DNA of 12,057 nt from an uncultured Rhodanobacter sp. GTDB lineage: Bacteria > Pseudomonadota > Gammaproteobacteria > Xanthomonadales > Rhodanobacteraceae. The stretch covers positions 1 through 12,057 of the forward strand of contig CALCWL010000462.1 in NCBI GenBank assembly GCA_937906285.1. The letters run 5' to 3'. This document shows positions 7,281 to 12,057 of this stretch, one piece after another; position 1 is the first letter of the stretch, and the number at the start of each line of letters is the position of its first letter. The position numbers were made by a program, and so were the translations under genes. The notes under the pieces were generated by a model. The model had not been told where the DNA came from, searched no databases, and saw only the letters and a program-made list of their open reading frames with translations.

Positions 7281-8984
7281 ATGCAAGCCATCGAGCAGCG
7301 TTTGCGGCAGCGCTATCCGCACTGGTTCCGCGGCCGCCGCGGGCGTCTCGCGGCGACCTTGCTGCGGCGGTGGGGGCGCTGGTCGGGCCTCGACCGGATC
7401 GACGCGTTCCACGCCGAACATGCGCATCTGCGCGGACTGGCCTTCGTCGAGGCGGGTATGCGTGAGCTCCAGCTGCGCTACGACGCCGATGCCGCCGCGC
7501 TGGCGCGCATACCCGCGCAGGGGCCGCTGCTGGTGGTCGCCAACCATCCTTGCGGCGCGCTCGATGCGCTGGCCCTGCTGGACATGGTGGGACGCGTGCG
7601 GCGCGACGTACGGGTGGTCGCCAACGAGGTGCTGGCACTGGTGGAGCCGCTGGCGGAGCTGCTGCTGCCGGTGCGCGTGTTCGGCGGCGTCGCCGGCGTG
7701 GCCAGCCTGCGCCGGGTCGAGCGCGTCCTGCGCGAGGGGGAGTGCGTGATCGTGTTTCCCGCCGGCGAAGTGTCGCGGCTGGGCCTGCGCGGCGTGCGCG
7801 ACACACACTGGCGCGCCGGCTTCCTGCGCTTTGCACGGCGCGCGGCGGCGCCGGTGCTGCCGGTACGCGTCGAGGCGCGCAATTCCGCCCTGTTCTACGG
7901 CGTCTCGGCGCTGTGGCGGCCGGCGTCGACCGCGTTGCTGGCGCGCGAGATGTTCGCCCGTCGCGGCCGTCCGCTGCGCCTGCACGTGGGCAAGCCGCTG
8001 GCGATCGCCGCCGGCGAGGGCGAACGCGCGGTGCTGCGGCGCGTCCGCCGCGCGCTGGATGCTGCCGGCCGCGCCCAGGCCACCGCGCCTGCCGGCCCGT
8101 TGCCGCTGGCGCCGCCCATCGGGGCGCGCGAACTGCGGCGCGCCGTCGAGGCGACCGAACTGCTCGGCGCCACCAGCGACGGCAAGCAGATCCGCCTGGC
8201 GCGCGATGCCGGCGGGTCGGCGCTGCTGCAGGAGATCGGCCGCCTGCGCGAGTTGACCTTCCGCCAGGTCGGCGAGGGCACCGGCTGCAGCCGCGACCTC
8301 GACCGCTACGACGCCAGCTACGACCACATCCTGGTGTGGGACGCGCAGGCCGGCCGCATCGCCGGCGCCTACCGCGTGATGCGCGGCGCCGAGGCGCTGG
8401 CTCGCGCCGGTCTGGCCGGCCTGTACACCGCCTCGCTGTTCCGCTACGCCGATGCAGCCGTGCCGCGGCTGGCGGCGGGACTGGAACTGGGCCGCAGCTT
8501 CGTGGTGCCGGACTACTGGGGCAGCCGCAGTCTCGATTACCTGTGGCAAGGCATCGGCGCCTACCTGCAGCGCCATCCGGGCGTGCGCTACCTCTACGGC
8601 GCGGTGTCCATCAGCGCGGCGTTGCCGCGGCATGCCAGCGAGCAGGTGGTCGGCTACTACCAGCGTTTCTACGGCAGCGAACTGGCGCTGGCCAGCGCGC
8701 GCCGACCGTTCGCCTTTGCGACGCCGGCGCCGACCTTCGACGGCCTCGACATTGCCGCCGCGTTCGACGCGATGAAGGCCGCGCTGGCCCGGCTCGGCAC
8801 CTCGGTGCCGACGCTGTACAAGCAGTACACCGAACTGTGCGAACCCGGCGGCGCGCGCTTCCTCGCCTTCGGCGTGGACCCGGATTTCAGCGGTTCCATC
8901 GACGGCCTGATCGAGGTGGACCTGGAGCAGCTGCGACCGCGCAAGCGCCAGCGCTACCTGCAGCGCGAGCAGGCGGCGGCGTGA
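7281..8984 (+). CDS. Bifunctional acyltransferase, OlsF-like (ornithine lipid synthesis)
   Basis: 567 aa with two catalytic domains. The N-terminal part (about 80-260) is a PlsC/LPLAT-type O-acyltransferase: VVANHPCGALDAL at 85-97 (His89 and Asp95, the H-x5-D spacing seen in this subfamily) and VFPAGEVSR at 158-166 (the F-P-x-G-x-x-S motif). The C-terminal part (about 285-555) is a hemolysin/OlsB-type N-acyltransferase of the GNAT fold: IRLARD (304-309), RELTFRQVGEGTGCSRDLDRYD (323-343), HILVWD.....IAGAYR (349-365) and LELGRSFVVPDYW (401-413). Family knowledge: OlsF proteins join these two activities, forming lyso-ornithine lipid and then acylating it at the inner membrane. The substrate amino acid here is inferred. 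I chose the ATG at 7281 because AGGGG lies 6 nt upstream; a GTG at 7227 with GGAG is a possible alternative adding 18 residues. The next, broken gene follows in the same frame. Confidence 0.85.
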   Translation: MQAIEQRLRQRYPHWFRGRRGRLAATLLRRWGRWSGLDRIDAFHAEHAHLRGLAFVEAGMRELQLRYDADAAALARIPAQGPLLVVANHPCGALDALALLDMVGRVRRDVRVVANEVLALVEPLAELLLPVRVFGGVAGVASLRRVERVLREGECVIVFPAGEVSRLGLRGVRDTHWRAGFLRFARRAAAPVLPVRVEARNSALFYGVSALWRPASTALLAREMFARRGRPLRLHVGKPLAIAAGEGERAVLRRVRRALDAAGRAQATAPAGPLPLAPPIGARELRRAVEATELLGATSDGKQIRLARDAGGSALLQEIGRLRELTFRQVGEGTGCSRDLDRYDASYDHILVWDAQAGRIAGAYRVMRGAEALARAGLAGLYTASLFRYADAAVPRLAAGLELGRSFVVPDYWGSRSLDYLWQGIGAYLQRHPGVRYLYGAVSISAALPRHASEQVVGYYQRFYGSELALASARRPFAFATPAPTFDGLDIAAAFDAMKAALARLGTSVPTLYKQYTELCEPGGARFLAFGVDPDFSGSIDGLIEVDLEQLRPRKRQRYLQREQAAA

Positions 8985-9002
8985 AACGCACGGCGCCCAC
9001 TG

Positions 9003-9405
9003 GTGCCGGGCCTGCGGGTGCGCCGGCGCATGGTGCATGTCACCGTGGACGGCCGCCTGCCGGTGAGCCACCGCGACGACTACGACAACATCAACCAGTG
9101 CGGTGGCCAGCGGGAGGCCTTGGGCGACCGGATCGACTACCGCCTGCCGAGCTGCAAGCGGTGGCTGAATCTCGCGCGGCGCCGGCTCGACGGCATTCTC
9201 TGCGGGCATCCGTCGCGCGGCGCTGATCCAGCGCGACGGCCTGGTCTGCGCGAGCGATGGCGACGGGGTGGAGAGCCTCTCCGTGCTGACGGAGGACGCG
9301 GACGGCGCGCTGCGCCTGCTCGGCCATCGCGGTGCGGTACGGGCCGAATTGCCGCCGCGGTTGCGCCTGGCGGCGCTGATGCCGCATCGGCTGGAAGCCG
9401 CCTGA
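9003..9405 (+). pseudogene. Frameshifted gene of unknown family
   Basis: I do not recognise the product. Just after the acyltransferase stop, one frame stays open with strong G/C third positions from about 8985 to about 9200 and encodes VRRRMVHVTVDGRLPVSH, DDYDNINQCGG and GDRIDYRLPSCKRWLNLARR. From about 9220 that frame loses its codon bias, and the +1 frame takes over, encoding ALIQRDGLVCASDGDG, ESLSVLTEDADGALRLLGHR and LRLAALMPHRLEAA to a TGA at 9403-9405. The +1 frame is closed by a TGA at 9166-9168, so neither half reads through the whole region. The simplest reading is one gene of about 133 codons broken by a single extra base between about 9169 and 9225. The start is uncertain: GTG 9003 or ATG 9030, neither with a Shine-Dalgarno. 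It may be co-transcribed with the acyltransferase gene. A sequencing error is equally possible. Confidence 0.5.
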
Positions 9406-9433
9406 AAAAAGACGCGCGAGCCGGCCCGGGCTC
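9405..9433 (-). terminator. Possible weak terminator after dusB
   Basis: On the minus strand GAGCC / GGCTC (9433-9429 and 9422-9418) form a 5-bp stem with a 6-nt loop overlapping the dusB stop, and a run of six T (9410-9405) follows 7 nt later. The distance between stem and T run is larger than ideal. Confidence 0.35.
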
Positions 9434-10418
9434 AGGCCGCCATGGCCAGGCCGTTAGCCAGCGCGGTGAAGTAATCGCGGGTAAGTCGCAGCTGTTCGCC
9501 GGCGGTTTCGGCGCGGTTGACCACCTGGCGGAACGCGGCGTTCTCCGGCCGATCCTTCGCGTACCAGCCCAGGTGCTTGCGCGCGATGCGTACGCCGGCC
9601 TGTTCGCCGTAGAACGCGTGCAGGTGTTCGAGGTGGCCGAGCAGGGTCGCGGCGACCTCGGCCGGTTCGGGTTCGGCCAGCAGTTCGCCGGTAGCCAGGT
9701 AGTGCGCGATCTCGCGGAAGATCCAGGGCCGGCCCTGCGCGCCGCGACCGATCATCAGCGCGTCGGCGCCGGTCGCGTCCAGCACCTGACGCGCCTTCTG
9801 CGGCGTGGTGATGTCGCCGTTGGCGATGACCGGAATGCGCACGGCGGTTTTCACCGCCGCGATGGTGGCGTATTCGGCCTCGCCCTCGTACTTGTCCGCG
9901 CGGGTGCGTCCATGCACGGCCAGCGCGGCGATGCCGGCGTCCTCGGCGATGCGTGCGATGTTCAGTGCATTCCTGTGGTCGCGGTCCCAGCCGGTGCGGA
10001 TCTTCAGCGTCACCGGTACCTCCACCGCGTCGACCACCGCCTTGACGATGCGCGCCACCAGCGGCTCGTCCTGCAGCAGCGCAGAGCCGGCCCACACGTT
10101 GCACACCTTCTTGGCCGGGCAGCCCATGTTGATGTCGATGATCTGCGCGCCGTTGGCGACGTTGTAGCGTGCGGCCTCGGCCAGCATGGCCGGGTCGTGG
10201 CCGGCGATCTGTACGCTGACCGGGTCCGGTTCGCCGGCGTGATCCATCCGCTTGAGCGACTTGCGCGTCTGCCACAGGCTGGGGTCGGCGCTGGTCATTT
10301 CCGAGGCGGCCAGGCCGGCGCCCAACTGCTTGCACAACAGGCGGAACGGTTTGTCGGTGACGCCGGCCATGGGGGCCAGCAACACCGGTGGGTCGATAAG
10401 GTAGGGGCCGATGCGCAT
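9432..10418 (-). CDS. dusB: tRNA-dihydrouridine synthase B
   Basis: 328 aa, cytoplasmic flavoenzyme that reduces uridine to dihydrouridine in the tRNA D-loop with NADPH and FMN. E. coli DusB is 321 aa. The TIM-barrel start is APMAGVTDKPFR (15-26); AASEMTSA and VQIAGHDP (69-76) follow. IDINMGCPAKKV (94-105) carries the proton-donor Cys100. LKIRTGW (138-144), VHGRTR (168-173), VIANGDI (197-203) and ALMIGRGAQGRPWIF (220-234) are the FMN and phosphate-binding strands. The C-terminal helical domain recognises tRNA (HLHAFYGEQAGVRIARKHLGWY). The ATG at 10418 begins the conserved MRIGPY; the 16 codons upstream in frame are unrelated. The usual gammaproteobacterial partner fis is not seen downstream. 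The PepSY-TM gene lies 25 nt upstream on the same strand, but dusB has its own candidate promoter. Confidence 0.95.
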   Translation of the reverse strand: MRIGPYLIDPPVLLAPMAGVTDKPFRLLCKQLGAGLAASEMTSADPSLWQTRKSLKRMDHAGEPDPVSVQIAGHDPAMLAEAARYNVANGAQIIDINMGCPAKKVCNVWAGSALLQDEPLVARIVKAVVDAVEVPVTLKIRTGWDRDHRNALNIARIAEDAGIAALAVHGRTRADKYEGEAEYATIAAVKTAVRIPVIANGDITTPQKARQVLDATGADALMIGRGAQGRPWIFREIAHYLATGELLAEPEPAEVAATLLGHLEHLHAFYGEQAGVRIARKHLGWYAKDRPENAAFRQVVNRAETAGEQLRLTRDYFTALANGLAMAA

Positions 10419-10424
10419 CCGGCC

Positions 10425-10430
10425 ATTGTA
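10425..10430 (-). promoter_or_regulatory. Candidate -10 box of a leaderless dusB promoter
   Basis: On the minus strand TACAAT is followed by GGCCGG and then the dusB ATG, so transcription would begin at the ATG itself. No Shine-Dalgarno is present. The -35 region lies inside the end of the upstream gene and is not recognisable. Layout and sequence closely match the uup start. Confidence 0.5.
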
Positions 10431-10443
10431 ACGGCGCCGGCGC

Positions 10444-11553
10444 TCAGCGCCGACGCTGGCGCGCACGCCAGAACAGGAAGCCGGTCACCAGGAAGAATGC
10501 CGGCAGCACGCCGGCCGCGGTCACCAGCATGCGCCACGGCGTGCCGCCGACGCCGCCGGAATGCAGCGGGTAGACTGCTTGGTTGATGCGCGTGCCGAGT
10601 CCATCGGCGGTGGCGTCGTAGCGGCCCCGCACGGTGGCGGACCAGGGATCGAGCCAGACCGTGCTGCGCCCGACCTGGTGCCATTCGCCCGGCGCCTGCG
10701 CGCGGATCGCCACCTGGCCATCGCGCTCCTGCGGCAGCGCCACGCGGTGCAGGGCGGCGCCCGGCAGGGCGCGCTGCGCCGCATCCAGCACCGCGGCCCA
10801 GTCGATCGGTGCGTCGCGCCAGGCGATGGCCGCCGGCCGCGGCGGGGGCGGCGGGTCCGCAAACACGGCGCGCAGCAGCCGGCCGGTGCCAGCGCCGTAG
10901 ATCATCAGCGTGCCGGTGAGGCTGACCAGCACGATCAGCGGCCAGGTCAGCACGCCCGCGCTGCGATGCCAGCTCAGCCAGCGCCGCGTGAGCGGTTGCG
11001 CGTGCGGGCGCAGGCTGGCGCCGAGGTTGCGTCGCCCCGGCCACCACAGCAGCGGCCCGGATACCAGCAGGCACAGCACCAGCCAGCCCAGCACGCCCAG
11101 CACTTCCTCGCCGGTCTTGCCGGCGAGCAGGTGCAAGTGCCAGTCGTAGAGCACGCCAAGCAGGTCGCCACGCGGCGGGCGGGTCAGCAGCAGTTCGCCG
11201 CTGGCCGGATCGACATAGCGGCGGGTACCGTCGGCGAAATACAGCTGCCAGACCGGCAGGCCGTCCAGCGGCAGGTCGACCGCGCGCAGGCCCTGCGCCG
11301 GCCATTGCGCCGGGATGCGCGCAAGCACATCGGCGCGCTGCGCGGCGTCGGGCAGCGCGTGCCCGGCCAGTTGCGGGTAGGCGGTCCGCAGCCACGGTTT
11401 CTGCCACGCCAGCGCGCTGCCGCTGAGCGCGATCAGCGCATACGCCACGCCCACGCTGAGGCCCAGCCACAGGTGCAGCCGCTGCACCCACTGGCGCGCT
11501 CGCCCGCGCAGGCGCCAGGGTTTGGCCGCATCCGTGGCATCGGCCTGGTTCAA
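10444..11553 (-). CDS. PepSY-associated TM protein, likely siderophore/iron reductase (TTG start)
   Basis: 369 aa, inner-membrane protein of the PepSY-TM family (PF03929). Four hydrophobic helices: about 26-49 (LHLWLGLSVGV), 150-171 (VLGVLGWLVLCLLVSGPLLWW), 197-220 and 339-362, separated by two larger periplasmic parts (50-148 and 221-338). Conserved histidines lie near helix ends: H27 in RLHLWLG, H139/H141 in DWHLHLLAGKTGE, H196 in SWHRSAG and H331 in PLHSGG. Family knowledge: relatives such as FoxB and PiuB bind heme through such histidines and reduce or release iron from siderophores. The gene directly follows a TonB-dependent receptor, which supports an iron role. No ATG or GTG is available at the expected N-terminus; a TTG at 11553 overlaps the receptor stop as TTGA (4 nt) and gives a short cytoplasmic tail before helix 1. 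The frame extending to 11838 is a shadow of the receptor gene. Confidence 0.87.
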   Translation of the reverse strand: MNQADATDAAKPWRLRGRARQWVQRLHLWLGLSVGVAYALIALSGSALAWQKPWLRTAYPQLAGHALPDAAQRADVLARIPAQWPAQGLRAVDLPLDGLPVWQLYFADGTRRYVDPASGELLLTRPPRGDLLGVLYDWHLHLLAGKTGEEVLGVLGWLVLCLLVSGPLLWWPGRRNLGASLRPHAQPLTRRWLSWHRSAGVLTWPLIVLVSLTGTLMIYGAGTGRLLRAVFADPPPPPRPAAIAWRDAPIDWAAVLDAAQRALPGAALHRVALPQERDGQVAIRAQAPGEWHQVGRSTVWLDPWSATVRGRYDATADGLGTRINQAVYPLHSGGVGGTPWRMLVTAAGVLPAFFLVTGFLFWRARQRRR

Positions 11554-12057
11554 AACGCCTGCTGCCAGGTCAGCGAGACCACGCGGCCGCGGCCGGCGTA
11601 ATAGGAGTCGTCGTCGCCGACGGTCTGCGAGACGTAGTTGATGTACTGCTTGTTGGCGAGGTTCTGCACGCCCAGCGTCCAGTCGTCGGCGGCGCCGGTG
11701 TGCCACTTCACATAGGCGTCGGCGGTGGCGTAGCCGTCGAAGTGCGCGGTGCGCTGCCCCAGCGTGCTGAAGTTGCGGCTGTACAGCTGGCTCAGTTGCA
11801 GGTAGCTCGACCAGGCGTCGTTCCAGCGCTGGGTCCACGACAGGTTGAGCCGGTTGGGGGCGATGTTGGCACCGTCCAGGTCCGAATCGATCCGGCCGTC
11901 GCCGTTGCGATCGGAGCGGCCGCGGTTGATCGCGAAGGAGGCATCCAGCCGGGTGCCGTCCAGCGGCTGCCAGTTCGCGCGCGCTTCCCAGCCGCTGATG
12001 GCCACGCGCTGGCGCATCACGTTGTAGACCTGGTTGGGCGCGTCGAACACCAGCACC
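11550..12057 (-). CDS. TonB-dependent receptor, C-terminal barrel part (partial)
   Basis: Only the last 168 or so residues are in the window; the plug, TonB box and most of the barrel lie beyond the right edge. The visible part is a series of amphipathic strands such as GWEARANWQPL, TRLDASFAINRG, NRLNLSWTQRW and WSSYLQLSQLYSR, then YATADAYVKW, DWTLGVQNLANKQYINY and GRVVSLTWQQAF. The NLxNKxY element before the last strands and the terminal Phe are standard for TonB-dependent siderophore receptors. An extracellular-type loop DRNGDGRIDSDLDGANI has an EF-hand-like acidic pattern; I recall similar loops in ferric-siderophore receptors. The stop codon overlaps the TTG start of the PepSY-TM gene by 4 nt, forming an iron-uptake operon. 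The siderophore is not identifiable from this fragment. Confidence 0.88.
   Translation of the reverse strand, partial: VLVFDAPNQVYNVMRQRVAISGWEARANWQPLDGTRLDASFAINRGRSDRNGDGRIDSDLDGANIAPNRLNLSWTQRWNDAWSSYLQLSQLYSRNFSTLGQRTAHFDGYATADAYVKWHTGAADDWTLGVQNLANKQYINYVSQTVGDDDSYYAGRGRVVSLTWQQAF

Noticed and set aside
7200..9209. 669-codon minus-strand open frame opposite the acyltransferase gene
   Set aside because: Antisense shadow; the plus-strand protein has clear catalytic motifs and a good ribosome site.
9003..10586. 527-codon plus-strand open frame starting at the broken gene and crossing dusB
   Set aside because: Only the first 70 or so codons show coding character; the rest is antisense to dusB.
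10444..11838. Extended PepSY-TM frame with 95 extra codons
   Set aside because: The extra part is the alternate frame of the TonB-dependent receptor gene and is Arg-rich without membrane or signal features.

Overview
The window is GC-rich, and coding frames show a strong preference for G or C at third codon positions. The protein types and wording (Uup with an E in its first Walker A, DusB with the form NMGCPAKKVCNVWAG, MetK ending FSWEKTDRAEAL) point to a gammaproteobacterium of the Xanthomonadales, plausibly Rhodanobacteraceae. That placement is inference from remembered family sequences, not from a search. No rRNA, tRNA, IS element or CRISPR array was seen.

Layout, left to right. (1) 1-862, minus strand: a truncated GIY-YIG protein gene sits 4 nt behind a glutathione S-transferase gene. 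(2) 862-2727, minus: uup, an ABC-F ATPase with a likely leaderless promoter. (3) 2783-4703: a compact accessory-looking unit. A 75-aa unknown protein overlaps a DUF6933-like gene by 4 nt on the minus strand, and diverges from an orphan nucleotidyltransferase-fold gene on the plus strand. A perfect 13-bp-arm inverted repeat, with extended -10 motifs facing outward on both sides, lies between them. A bidirectional terminator closes the unit. (4) 4780-5784, minus: metK, in frame but lacking about 65 residues that normal MetK proteins have, including two ligand glutamates. (5) 5948-7102, minus: a prokaryotic ionotropic glutamate receptor-like potassium channel. (6) 7281-8984, plus: a fused acyltransferase plus OlsB-like N-acyltransferase, the arrangement of OlsF ornithine-lipid synthases, followed by a frameshifted gene of unknown family. 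(7) 9432-10418, minus: dusB, with a start region almost identical in layout to that of uup. (8) 10444-12057, minus: a TonB-dependent receptor (C-terminal part only) overlapping a PepSY-TM protein by 4 nt, a typical iron-siderophore uptake and reduction pair.

Most genes look like ordinary chromosomal housekeeping or envelope genes. Three things deserve attention: the internally deleted metK, the divergent DUF6933 / nucleotidyltransferase cassette with its symmetric operator-promoter, and the broken reading frame behind the lipid synthase gene.
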